Assembly (NCBI RefSeq): GCF_000282315.2
Contig: NZ_AKJN02000008.1
Span: 620,001-684,000, forward strand
DNA length: 64,000 bases
Direction: 5' to 3'
From: Pseudomonas sp. GM41(2012)
GTDB taxonomy: Bacteria; Pseudomonadota; Gammaproteobacteria; Pseudomonadales; Pseudomonadaceae
Shown: positions 52,736 to 61,495 of the stretch, one piece after another
Layout of the letters: each line of letters opens with the position of its first letter
Numbering within the stretch: the first letter of the stretch is position 1
Notes under the pieces: model-generated
What the model was told of the DNA's origin: nothing
The model's input: the letters and a program-made list of their open reading frames with translations, nothing else
Databases searched by the model: none
Translations under genes and position numbers: made by a program

Positions 52736-53686
52736 ATGTTAAGTAGAACTGCCTCGGATTTGTATTGGATGTCGCGTTACCTGGAGCGGGCGGAAAACCT
52801 CGCACGGATGCTCGACATCAGTTATTCGCTGTCGCTGATGCCACAGGATGGTCGTGGTGACGGCCTGCATGAACTCGCCATGCCGTTGCTGATCACCGGC
52901 ACCCTGGACGATTACCTGGAACGCCACGGCGAATTGCACGCTGAACGGCTGCTGCATTTCTTCGCCCTGGACGCGGCCAACCCGGCGAGCATCTACAGCT
53001 GCCTCGGCGCCGCGCGGGCCAGCGCCCATGCGGTACGTGGGCGAATCACCGCCGACATGTGGGAAAACATCAATGCCACCTGGCTGGAAATCCGCGGGAT
53101 TGCCGATCAGGGCTTAAGTCGCTACGGCATGAGCCGTTTCTGCGAGTGGATCAAGGAACGTTCCCACCTGTTCCGCGGCGCGTCCTACGGCACGATCATG
53201 CGTAACGATGCGTTCCGCTTTATTCGTCTTGGGACGTTTATCGAAAGGGCGGACAACACGCTGCGCCTGCTCGACGCCCGCTACGAAATGGCTGGCGATC
53301 AGGCCGAGGCGGTCAGTGATGGCACTGCTCACGCGTATTACCAGTGGAGTGCCTTGCTGCGGGCGTTGTCCTCGTTCGAGGCCTACACCGAGATCTACCG
53401 CGATGCGCCCGGCGCCCGGCATGTGGCTGAGTTGCTACTGCTGCGTGCTGACGTGCCACGTTCATTGCGCGCCTGCACCGAAGAAATCGACCAGATCCTT
53501 GCCCAATTGCCGGGGGCCAACGGTCGTCCCGCACAACGCCTGGCAGCGGAAATGGACGCGCGCCTGCGCTACACCGGCATCACCGAAATTCTCGACGAAG
53601 GCCTGCACGCCTGGCTGACCGAGTTCATCCCGCTGGTGCGCCAGTTGGGTAACGCCATACACAGTTCCTATCTGGAGGCTGCATGA
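52736..53686 (+). CDS. Alpha-E domain protein (ATP-grasp partner)
   Basis: This all-helical protein of 316 residues opens LSRTASDLYWMSRYLERAEN, the hallmark of the Alpha-E family (DUF403). Later motifs include TWLEIRGIADQGLSRYGMSR and FIRLGTFIERADNTLRLLDA. The family has no proven activity but is nearly always encoded beside or fused to circularly permuted ATP-grasp proteins. It follows that gene by 12 bases and overlaps the transglutaminase gene by 4, so the three products should be made together. Confidence 0.88.
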   Translation: MLSRTASDLYWMSRYLERAENLARMLDISYSLSLMPQDGRGDGLHELAMPLLITGTLDDYLERHGELHAERLLHFFALDAANPASIYSCLGAARASAHAVRGRITADMWENINATWLEIRGIADQGLSRYGMSRFCEWIKERSHLFRGASYGTIMRNDAFRFIRLGTFIERADNTLRLLDARYEMAGDQAEAVSDGTAHAYYQWSALLRALSSFEAYTEIYRDAPGARHVAELLLLRADVPRSLRACTEEIDQILAQLPGANGRPAQRLAAEMDARLRYTGITEILDEGLHAWLTEFIPLVRQLGNAIHSSYLEAA

Positions 53687-54492
53687 GACTTTCCATTAGC
53701 CACGAGACCACCTATCACTATGAAGATCAGGTGCGGGCGAGCATCCAGTACCTGCGACTGACACCCCACGACAGCGAGCGCCAGCACGTGCTCAGTTGGC
53801 AGCTCGACTTGCCGCGCCCGGTGCGCGCGCAACTCGATCCGTTCGGCAACATCCTGCACGTGCTGACCCTGGACGAGCCTCACGAGGCGATCATCATCGG
53901 CGCCCGGGGTCAGGTGGACATCGACGAATTGCGCGAGGCGGAGCATGAAAGCCAGTCGGCGCTGCCGTTTCTGCGCTTCACGCGCCTGACCGAAGCCGAC
54001 GAAGCCCTGCGTGCGTTCGCCGAGAAAGAGTGCAAGCAACGCCGGGATCGCACGGCGCTGATCGACTTGATGCATAGCCTGAACCAGCACATGACCTACA
54101 CGCCGGGCTCCACCGAAGTGGACACCAGCGCCGCCCAGGCCTTCGCCGGGCGTTCGGGCGTCTGTCAGGACCACACCCACGCTTTTCTCGCCTGTGCCCG
54201 CAGCCTGGGCATTCCGTCGCGTTATGTGTCGGGCTATTTGTACAGCGAGAACAGCGAACACCTGGCCAGTCACGCCTGGGCGGAAGCCTGGCTCGATGAC
54301 GCCTGGTACAGCTTCGACGTGACCAATGAATTGGCGCGGCCCGAGCGTCATTTGAAACTGGCGGTGGGCCTGGATTACCTGGATGCATGCCCGGTACGTG
54401 GCATGCGGCGTGGCGGTGGTTGCGAGCAGATGCATGCGAAGGTGTTTGTGTCACCGACACCGATGCCGATTATCTCAGTCCAACAGCAATAA
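53683..54492 (+). CDS. Transglutaminase-like cysteine protease
   Basis: This 269-residue protein has an N-terminal beta region (MRLSISHETTYHYEDQVRAS) and a transglutaminase core with Cys in GRSGVCQDHTHAFLACARSL, His in ASHAWAEAWLDDAW and Asp in YSFDVTNE, the complete triad. It could cut or cross-link the product of the ATP-grasp enzyme. No signal peptide is visible, so it should act in the cytoplasm. The start overlaps the alpha-E stop (ATGA). Confidence 0.9.
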   Translation: MRLSISHETTYHYEDQVRASIQYLRLTPHDSERQHVLSWQLDLPRPVRAQLDPFGNILHVLTLDEPHEAIIIGARGQVDIDELREAEHESQSALPFLRFTRLTEADEALRAFAEKECKQRRDRTALIDLMHSLNQHMTYTPGSTEVDTSAAQAFAGRSGVCQDHTHAFLACARSLGIPSRYVSGYLYSENSEHLASHAWAEAWLDDAWYSFDVTNELARPERHLKLAVGLDYLDACPVRGMRRGGGCEQMHAKVFVSPTPMPIISVQQQ

Positions 54493-54509
54493 TCCGAAAC
54501 ACCATAAAT

Positions 54510-54606
54510 CCCCTGTGGGAGCGAGCCTGCTCGCGATAGCGTCTTATCAGTCACCACTTCTGTGACTGACACACCGTAATCGCGAGCAGGCTCGCTCCCA
54601 CAGGGG
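54510..54606. repeat. REP inverted pair (after the ATP-grasp operon)
   Basis: Two perfect 28-base arms (TGTGGGAGCGAGCCTGCTCG type) lie between the convergent ends of the transglutaminase and cytochrome genes. Confidence 0.9.
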
Positions 54607-54614
54607 GGGTAGTG

Positions 54615-55436
54615 TCAGGGCTTAACCTTGCGCCCAGCCATGTGCTTCAAATACCCCACCAACCTCTCCAGATCCCCGTCCGGCAACACCGTCGCCGAGA
54701 ACCCGGGCATCTTCGCCTGGGGCCACTGGCGCAAGCTCTGCGGATCACGAATGTAGCGCTTGAGGAAATCCGCGCCAAAGTACTCGGTCGGGTTAAACGG
54801 AATGTTCAGGTCAGGCCCAAACTGCGCATCCCCGGCGCCGTTCAATCGGTGACACGCCAGGCAATTCTTCTGAAACAGCGCAAAGCCCTTGTTCACCGGA
54901 TCGTCAGCCTTCAACGCCGGATCGGGCAGCAGGGCAGGGAAGCGCTCGGCCACCGGCGCCATGCGCTTGATGCTCGCCACTTGAAAGGGCCATTGCTCGG
55001 GGCTGATGTCGCCCGCCTGCGGATCGGTCCAGACCAGATAGAACGGCCCGGCGCCGTGTTTGCCTTCCGACAGCGGTGGCCACGGCTTGGCGGGTTCTTC
55101 AACCGCCAACCATGCGCGCGCACCCTGGGTATTGAGCAACGGCGCAGCCGACAGTTCTGCGGCAAAACCATCCAGGGCTACCGCCTGTAAATGGTCTTCA
55201 GGCTTGATGCCCGTCAACAACGCAGCCACCGGAACAGCGCGATAGCTCATGTCCCGTTTGTAGGAAACGTCGTTGCTGATGGTGATGGTCTGAGCCTGAG
55301 GATGCTTGAGCAACTCCTCGGTTTGCCAGGTGCGACTGCTCGCGCCCAGCTCAAGGTTCAGCTGTGCGGCAGACAGAGGCGTGCTGAGCAGCAAGGCCCC
55401 GAACAAAATGAGCGTTTTCAAATGATCGCCGTCCAT
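54615..55436 (-). CDS. Periplasmic c-type cytochrome with an oxidoreductase-like N-terminal domain
   Basis: This protein of about 273 residues has a signal peptide (LKTLILFGALLLSTPLSAA). Its N-terminal domain of about 140 residues, with ISNDVSYKRDMSYRAVPVAA, recalls the molybdopterin-oxidoreductase fold. One heme site NCLACHRLNG follows with a distal Met in KMPGFSATVL. It probably moves electrons in the periplasm; a partner is not adjacent. ATG 55436 is assumed, though TTG 55421 would give a cleaner signal peptide. Confidence 0.8.
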   Translation of the reverse strand: MDGDHLKTLILFGALLLSTPLSAAQLNLELGASSRTWQTEELLKHPQAQTITISNDVSYKRDMSYRAVPVAALLTGIKPEDHLQAVALDGFAAELSAAPLLNTQGARAWLAVEEPAKPWPPLSEGKHGAGPFYLVWTDPQAGDISPEQWPFQVASIKRMAPVAERFPALLPDPALKADDPVNKGFALFQKNCLACHRLNGAGDAQFGPDLNIPFNPTEYFGADFLKRYIRDPQSLRQWPQAKMPGFSATVLPDGDLERLVGYLKHMAGRKVKP

Positions 55437-55545
55437 GTCGTGGAAGTGCCGCAAAGGTTGGCACACCCACGCTGGTCCGGGTAGCGAACCAGTCACATTT
55501 TTGGAGGGCGATATAAAACCTGGCGCCGTATTTTTTATTGACCGA

Positions 55546-55641
55546 CTAGCCGATCACCTTGGTCAGGTTCGGCAAAATCAACAACAGCGTAGTGGCGAAA
55601 AGAATGAGCCCGGCTTGACGTACTTTCGATTGTTTGAACAT
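55546..55641 (-). CDS. Very small membrane protein
   Basis: This 31-residue protein has a basic N-terminus (MFKQSKVRQ) and one helix, AGLILFATTLLLILPNL. GGCGGTC precedes the ATG. It resembles small single-helix proteins annotated widely in Pseudomonas; role unknown. Confidence 0.55.
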   Translation of the reverse strand: MFKQSKVRQAGLILFATTLLLILPNLTKVIG

Positions 55642-56032
55642 GGCTTGACCGCCTTTATTGTTATTTCCTGATGCCTGCCTGCATTTCTCCATGACGGCAG
55701 AGCGTTGCACTTCCTGTTTGACGAGCGCCTCGGCAAAACCCGACGACAACTTCGTACAACTTCACCTTAGAGCCCGCGTCACGCTTGCTTTAGATCCATT
55801 TCGTATGGACTTTACATAAATTGCTCTTAAAAAGGCATGAGGCCTATTGCCAGCTTCTTGGGCGCCCGTTTGCTAGACAGCTTGGTGTCCTGAATCGGTT
55901 AATCCGGTGGTTGCCTACCGTCCGTCTGAGCGTGACCGTCAACGTCTGTGAGCACTGCGGTCATTGAATCCGGGGCCGCTCGGCCTAAGGTGGGAACTCT
56001 GAATTTACTCCCTGCCCAGGTTTGAGAACGTC
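55642..56032. other. Spacer between divergent genes
   Basis: This 391-base stretch has no gene I can support. A short inverted repeat (TCCAT-TTCGT-ATGGA near 55795) lies in its AT-rich part and may be a regulator site for either side. Confidence 0.5.
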
Positions 56033-57238
56033 ATGACCCAAGCTTTGATTTTCGACGCGTTACGCACGCCCCGCGGCAAAGGCAAGGCCAATGGTGCCTT
56101 GCACAGCGTCAAACCGGTGAACCTGGTGGCCGGGCTGCTCACGGCGCTGCAACAGCGCACGTCTCTCGATACCAGTCAGGTCGACGATGTGGTACTTGGC
56201 TGCGTGACGCCTGTCGGCGACCAGGGTTCCGACATCGCCAAAGCCGCGACCCAGGTGGCGGATTGGGACGTCAGCGTGGCGGGTTTGCAGATCAACCGCT
56301 TCTGCGCCTCGGGGCTGGAGGCGGTGAACCTCGGCGCGATGAAGGTGCGTTCCGGCTTTGAAGACCTGGTGGTGGTCGGCGGCGTCGAGTCCATGTCTCG
56401 CGTGCCGATGGGCAGCGATGGTGGCGCCTGGGCACACGACCCGGAAACCAGTTTTCACAGCCATTTCGCCCCTCAAGGCGTGGGCGCTGACCTGATTGCC
56501 ACGCTGGAAGGCTTCAGCCGTCAGGACGTCGATGCCTATGCGCTGCACTCTCAGCAAAAGGCTGCGCGGGCAAGGGCCGACGGTTCGTTCAACAAATCGC
56601 TGGTGCCGGTGCAGGACCAGAACGGCATCATCCTGCTCGATCACGATGAATTCATCCGCGCCGGATCGACCATGGAAGGCCTGGGCCAGCTCAAGCCGAG
56701 CTTCGAGATGATCGGGCAAATGGGCTTCGATGCCACGGCGCTTCGGGTCTACAGCCATGTCGAGCGCATCAACCACGTGCACACGGCGGGCAACAGTTCC
56801 GGGATCGTCGATGGCGCGGCGCTGATGCTGATCGGCTCCGAAGCCAAGGGCCGGGCGCTGGGTTTGCAACCGCGGGCGCGAATCGTCGCCACCGCCGTCA
56901 CCAGCACCGACCCGACCATCATGCTCACCGGTCCCGCGCCGGCCACCCGCAAGGCACTGGCCAAGGCCGGGCTACGGGTTGAAGACATAGACCTGTTCGA
57001 GGTCAACGAAGCTTTCGCCTCGGTGGTGCTGAAATTCATCAGGGACATGGCTATCGACCCGGACAAGGTCAACGTCAACGGCGGCTCCATCGCCATGGGC
57101 CACCCGCTGGGCGCCACTGGCTGCGCGATCCTCGGCACGTTGCTCGATGAACTGGAAACCCGGCGCCTGCGCTATGGCCTCGCGACGCTATGTGTCGGCG
57201 GCGGCATGGGCATCGCCACCATCATCGAACGCCTCTGA
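56033..57238 (+). CDS. Acetyl-CoA C-acyltransferase (FadA-type thiolase)
   Basis: This 401-residue thiolase has the acylated Cys in NRFCASGLEAVNLGA, GGSIAMGHPLGATGCAI with the active-site His, and CVGGGMGIATI with the second Cys. It cleaves 3-ketoacyl-CoA to acetyl-CoA plus a shortened acyl-CoA, or works in reverse. It lies 29 bases before a FadB-like gene, forming a two-gene beta-oxidation unit. The thiolase-first order differs from the housekeeping fadBA operon, so this is probably a second, specialised set. Confidence 0.9.
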   Translation: MTQALIFDALRTPRGKGKANGALHSVKPVNLVAGLLTALQQRTSLDTSQVDDVVLGCVTPVGDQGSDIAKAATQVADWDVSVAGLQINRFCASGLEAVNLGAMKVRSGFEDLVVVGGVESMSRVPMGSDGGAWAHDPETSFHSHFAPQGVGADLIATLEGFSRQDVDAYALHSQQKAARARADGSFNKSLVPVQDQNGIILLDHDEFIRAGSTMEGLGQLKPSFEMIGQMGFDATALRVYSHVERINHVHTAGNSSGIVDGAALMLIGSEAKGRALGLQPRARIVATAVTSTDPTIMLTGPAPATRKALAKAGLRVEDIDLFEVNEAFASVVLKFIRDMAIDPDKVNVNGGSIAMGHPLGATGCAILGTLLDELETRRLRYGLATLCVGGGMGIATIIERL

Positions 57239-57267
57239 GCCCCGACCGACTTCAAGGAAACCCTTTC

Positions 57268-59412
57268 ATGACCGAAGCCATCCGTTACGAAAAAGGTCAG
57301 GACCAGATCGTCGTCCTGACCATCGATATGCCGGGCCAGAGCGCCAACACCATGAACGCGGTCTACCGCGAAGCCATGGCCGCGTGTGTTGCCAGACTGG
57401 TTGCCGACAAAGACACCCTCGCCGGCGTGATCATCACCTCGGCCAAAAAAACCTTTTTCGCCGGCGGCGACCTCAACGAACTGATCAAGGTCGGCAAGCC
57501 CGAAGCCAAAGCCTTTTATGACATGGTGCTGACACTCAAAGGGCAACTGCGCACCCTCGAGACCCTCGGCAAACCGGTGGTCGCCGCGATCAACGGCGCC
57601 GCGTTGGGCGGCGGTTGGGAAATCTGCCTGGCGTGCCATCACCGGGTTGCGCTGGACGATTCTTCGGTGCAACTCGGCTTGCCGGAAGTGACCCTCGGCC
57701 TGCTGCCGGGCGGAGGTGGGGTGGTGCGCATGGTGCGGATGCTCGGTATTGAAAAAGCCTTGCCGTACCTGCTCGAGGGCAAGAAAGTCCGGCCGCAGCA
57801 GGCGTTGCGGGCAGGTTTGATTGATGAGTTGGCGGCGGATCGTGACGAACTGCTGGCCAAGGCTCGCGCTTGGATTGTCGCCCATCCTTCGGTTGTGCAG
57901 CGCTGGGACGTGAAGGGTTACCAGATTCCCGGTGGCACGCCGTCGAACCCGAAAGTCGCGCAAATGCTGGCCATCGCGCCGTCGATCCTGCGCAGCAAAA
58001 CCCAGGGCTGCCTGCCCGCGCCAGAGAAAATCCTCTGTGCTGCGGTAGAAGGTGCTCAGGTGGATTTCGACACCGCGCACCTGATCGAAACCCGCTACTT
58101 CACCGAATTGACCACCGGCCAGGTGTCGAAAAACCTGATCGGCACGTTCTGGTTCCAGCTCAACGAAATCAATGCCGGCAGCTCGCGGCCCCAAGGCTTT
58201 GAACCTTACGTGACGCGTCGCGTGGGCGTGCTGGGCGCAGGCATGATGGGCGCCGGAATCGCCTTTGTCAGCGCGTCGGCCGGCATCGACGTGGTGCTCA
58301 AGGACATCAATCTTGCGGCGGCACAGAAGGGCAAGGCTCATTCGGCGGCGCTGCTGGATAAGAAGGTTGCGCGTGGTCTATTGAGTGCCGATCAGCGCGA
58401 TGCAACGCTGGCGCGAATTCATCCCACTGAAAGCGATGCCGACCTGGTCGGTTGTGATCTGATCATTGAAGCGGTGTTTGAAGATCGCGAACTGAAAGCC
58501 AGCGTCTCTTCGGCAGCGCAAAAAGTCATTGGCCCGGATGCGGTGATTGCTTCCAACACGTCAACCCTGCCCATCAGCGGCCTCGCGAACGCCGTACCGG
58601 ATCAGAGCAAATTCATCGGTCTGCATTTCTTCAGCCCCGTGGAGAAAATGCCTTTGGTGGAAATCATCAAAGGCGCCCACACCAGCAATGAAATCCTGGC
58701 TCGCGGGTTCGATTTCGTCCTGCAAATCAAGAAAACGCCGATTGTGGTCAACGACAGTCGCGGTTTCTTCACCTCGCGGGTGTTCGGCACATTCACCAAC
58801 GAAGGCATCGCCATGCTGGGCGAAGGCGTGAGCGCGCCGATGATCGAGACTGAAGCGCGCAAGGCCGGCATGCCGATCGGACCTCTGGCGATCTCCGACG
58901 AAGTTTCCCTCAGCCTGATGAGCCATATCCGCCAGCAAACTGCCAAAGACCTGCGAGCAGAAGGGAAATCGCTGATTGAGCACCCGGCATTCGCCGTGAT
59001 TGACTTGCTGCTCCAGGAATACAAGCGTCCGGGCAAGGCTGCTGGTGGTGGTTTCTACGATTATCCGGCCCGTGGGCAGAAGCATCTGTGGCCAGAGCTG
59101 AAAAGCCTTTTTGAGAAGGCTGACGGGCAGATTTCGCCGAAGGACGTGCGTGATCGGCTGCTGTTTGTGCAAGCCATCGAAACCGTGCGCTGTGTGGAGG
59201 AGGGGGTGTTGACCTCGACGGCGGATGCCAACATCGGCTCGATCTTCGGGATCGGCTTCGCCGCCTGGACCGGCGGCGCGCTGCAGTTCATCAACCAGTA
59301 TGGCGTGAAAGATTTCGTCGCCCGCGCCCAGTACCTGGCGGAGCAGTATGGCGAGCGATTCGCCCCCCCTGCGCTATTGCTGGAAAAAGCGGCTAAAGGG
59401 GAGGCGTTCTAG
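57268..59412 (+). CDS. FadB/FadJ-like enoyl-CoA hydratase - 3-hydroxyacyl-CoA dehydrogenase
   Basis: This 714-residue bifunctional enzyme has a crotonase domain (about 1-190) with GGDLNEL and LPEVTLGLLPGGGG, then an NAD-binding domain from about 310 (VGVLGAGMMGAGIAF) and two dehydrogenase C-terminal domains including HFFSPVEKMPLVEII. It hydrates enoyl-CoA and oxidises the 3-hydroxy product. AAGGAAA lies 7 bases before ATG 57268. It is coupled with the thiolase upstream. Confidence 0.92.
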   Translation: MTEAIRYEKGQDQIVVLTIDMPGQSANTMNAVYREAMAACVARLVADKDTLAGVIITSAKKTFFAGGDLNELIKVGKPEAKAFYDMVLTLKGQLRTLETLGKPVVAAINGAALGGGWEICLACHHRVALDDSSVQLGLPEVTLGLLPGGGGVVRMVRMLGIEKALPYLLEGKKVRPQQALRAGLIDELAADRDELLAKARAWIVAHPSVVQRWDVKGYQIPGGTPSNPKVAQMLAIAPSILRSKTQGCLPAPEKILCAAVEGAQVDFDTAHLIETRYFTELTTGQVSKNLIGTFWFQLNEINAGSSRPQGFEPYVTRRVGVLGAGMMGAGIAFVSASAGIDVVLKDINLAAAQKGKAHSAALLDKKVARGLLSADQRDATLARIHPTESDADLVGCDLIIEAVFEDRELKASVSSAAQKVIGPDAVIASNTSTLPISGLANAVPDQSKFIGLHFFSPVEKMPLVEIIKGAHTSNEILARGFDFVLQIKKTPIVVNDSRGFFTSRVFGTFTNEGIAMLGEGVSAPMIETEARKAGMPIGPLAISDEVSLSLMSHIRQQTAKDLRAEGKSLIEHPAFAVIDLLLQEYKRPGKAAGGGFYDYPARGQKHLWPELKSLFEKADGQISPKDVRDRLLFVQAIETVRCVEEGVLTSTADANIGSIFGIGFAAWTGGALQFINQYGVKDFVARAQYLAEQYGERFAPPALLLEKAAKGEAF

Positions 59413-59507
59413 GGGACGGGTGACGCATTCCGGGGCTTGCCTTGCCAGTGTGTTTCAAGGCAGGCTCTGGGGTGTGCATTATTCCCATCACGTGTCAGGT
59501 ATTTTTT

Positions 59508-60236
59508 ATGTCGTTACGCATCTGCATTCTGGAAACCGACATCCTGCGTCCGGAACTGGTCGATGAATATCAGGGTTACGGGCAGATGTTCCAGCGTCTG
59601 TTTTCGCAGCAACCCATCGCGGCCGAGTTCACTGTGTACAACGTGATGCAGGGCGAGTATCCCGGCGATGAGCTGACCTTCGATGCCTACCTGGTCACCG
59701 GCAGCAAGGCCGATTCCTTCGGCACCGACCCGTGGATTGAAACCCTCAAGGCTTACCTGCTGACCCGCTACGAGCGCGGCGACAAACTGCTGGGCGTGTG
59801 CTTCGGCCATCAACTGCTGGCGCTGCTGCTGGGCGGCAAGAGCGAACGTGCGACCCAAGGCTGGGGCGTTGGCACCCACAAGTACCAACTCGCCGCCAAG
59901 GCGCCGTGGATGAGCCCGGTGAGGGAAGAACTGACCTTGTTGATCAGCCATCAGGACCAGGTCACCGCGCTCCCGGAAAACGCCACGGTCATCGCTTCCA
60001 GCGAATTCTGCCCGTTCGCCGCGTACCACATCAACGATCAGGTGCTGTGCTTCCAGGGGCATCCGGAATTCATTCACGATTACTCGCGCGCACTGTTGGA
60101 TATTCGTCAGGAAGCGCTGGGCGAGCAGATTTATTCGAAAGGCATGGCGAGCCTTGAGCACGAGCATCACGGCACTACCGTTGCGGAGTGGATGATGCGG
60201 TTTGTGGCGCACAAGCCAGCATCCGAGTCGGTTTAA
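59508..60236 (+). CDS. Class I glutamine amidotransferase
   Basis: This 242-residue protein has the nucleophile elbow LLGVCFGHQLLALLLGG and a catalytic His-Glu pair in FQGHPEF. It follows the GMP-synthase-like stand-alone family that hydrolyses glutamine or gamma-glutamyl compounds. No synthase partner is adjacent. ATG 59508 (MSLRICILETD) is taken as start; the frame is open 22 codons further with no family character. Confidence 0.85.
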   Translation: MSLRICILETDILRPELVDEYQGYGQMFQRLFSQQPIAAEFTVYNVMQGEYPGDELTFDAYLVTGSKADSFGTDPWIETLKAYLLTRYERGDKLLGVCFGHQLLALLLGGKSERATQGWGVGTHKYQLAAKAPWMSPVREELTLLISHQDQVTALPENATVIASSEFCPFAAYHINDQVLCFQGHPEFIHDYSRALLDIRQEALGEQIYSKGMASLEHEHHGTTVAEWMMRFVAHKPASESV

Positions 60237-60247
60237 AAGATAAAAGC

Positions 60248-60337
60248 TTCGCGAGCAAGTCGAATCGTCGCACCGCCGCTCCCACAATGATATCTACAAC
60301 ACCGGAGATCCACTGTGGGAGCGGGCTTGCTCGCGAA
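60248..60337. repeat. REP inverted pair with an insert in one arm
   Basis: The right arm is TGTGGGAGCGGGCTTGCTCG. The left arm carries an additional TCGAATCGTCGCACCGCC between its halves. The insert closely matches that of the pair at 46264. Confidence 0.8.
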
Positions 60338-60360
60338 TGTCACAGGCACCTCGGTAATGG

Positions 60361-61332
60361 CTACAGCCAGCCCGACTTTTTGAAACTCGCCCACAAACTT
60401 ACGCACCCCACCGCAATGACCCCCAACACCCCGAAATAACCGTAATGCCAACTCAACTCCGGCATGTCCTGAAAGTTCATCCCGTATATCCCGGCCACCG
60501 CCGTCGGGAACGCCAGAATCGCCGCCCACGCCGCAAACTTGCGCTGCACCACGCTTTGGCGTGACGCCTCCAGCAACACCCCAACTTCAATGGTCTGGCT
60601 GGCAATGTCCGCCAGGGTCGTCAGGTCTTCCATCTGCCGCGTCACGTGGATCTGCACATCGCGAAAGTACGGGCGCATGTTCTTGTCGATGAACGGAAAA
60701 CTCAGTTTCTGCAATTCCTCACCAATCTCCACCATCGGCGCCGCAAACCGGCGCAAGCGCAGCACATCGCGGCGCAGGCTGTGAAGTTTTTGAATGTCGC
60801 GTTCGTTCAGGGAGCTACACATGACGTTGCGTTCCAGCTCATCGATCTCTGCATGGATCGCTTCACCCATGGGCTGGTAGTTTTCGATCACGAAGTCGAG
60901 GATGGCATAGAGTACGAAGTCTTCCCCATGCTCCAGCAACAACGGACGCGCCTCACAACGCTGTCGGACATGGGCGTAGGACGCTGAGTGACCGTTTCGT
61001 GCGGTAATGATGTAGCCCTTGCCGGCAAAGATATGAGTCTCGATGAACTCCAGTTTTCCTTCATTCCGGATCGGTGAATACGTGACGATGAACAGTGCAT
61101 CGCCGAAGGTTTCCAGTTTCGGCCGACTATGTTTTTCCAGGGCGTCTTCAATGGCCAGTTCGTGCAGGTTGAACTGGCGTTGCAGATTGAACAGCTCCTG
61201 GGCGTTCGGCTCTTCAAGGCCGATCCAGACAAAGTGGCCAGGCTTTGCAGCCCAGGCAGCGCCTTCGTCGAGGGTGATATTGGTGACTTTCTTACCAGCG
61301 CTATAAACCGCAGCAGCAACAACTCTACCCAT
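60361..61332 (-). CDS. corA: CorA-type magnesium/cobalt transporter
   Basis: This 323-residue protein has a long cytoplasmic domain and two C-terminal membrane helices. The first ends in the signature YGMNF (FPTAVAGIYGMNFQDMPE). LEKHSRPKLETFGDALFIV is another family segment. It forms a pentameric channel for Mg2+ and similar ions. It stands alone; a GTG or ATG further up is not needed. Confidence 0.9.
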   Translation of the reverse strand: MGRVVAAAVYSAGKKVTNITLDEGAAWAAKPGHFVWIGLEEPNAQELFNLQRQFNLHELAIEDALEKHSRPKLETFGDALFIVTYSPIRNEGKLEFIETHIFAGKGYIITARNGHSASYAHVRQRCEARPLLLEHGEDFVLYAILDFVIENYQPMGEAIHAEIDELERNVMCSSLNERDIQKLHSLRRDVLRLRRFAAPMVEIGEELQKLSFPFIDKNMRPYFRDVQIHVTRQMEDLTTLADIASQTIEVGVLLEASRQSVVQRKFAAWAAILAFPTAVAGIYGMNFQDMPELSWHYGYFGVLGVIAVGCVSLWASFKKSGWL

Positions 61333-61464
61333 GATAGTGATTCACTTCTTATTGGCAGCTTTCTATTAGCAAAGATGGCAGTGGCAGGCAGTCTCCAGCT
61401 TAGCCCTGTCTACTGCTTGAGAGTCAGTGAAATCTGTTGAGTTCGAAGGCAAAAGCTCGCAGGC

Positions 61465-61495
61465 AAAAGAAAACCCGCACAAGGCGGGTTTCTTT
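61465..61495 (-). terminator. Terminator of plsC
   Basis: Read on the minus strand, AAACCCGC and GCGGGTTT form a stem followed by TTTTCTTTT. It begins at the plsC stop codon. Confidence 0.8.

Noticed and set aside
57172..58341. Minus-strand open frame of 389 codons opposite the FadB-like gene
   Set aside because: Shadow composition; the plus strand encodes a complete bifunctional enzyme.
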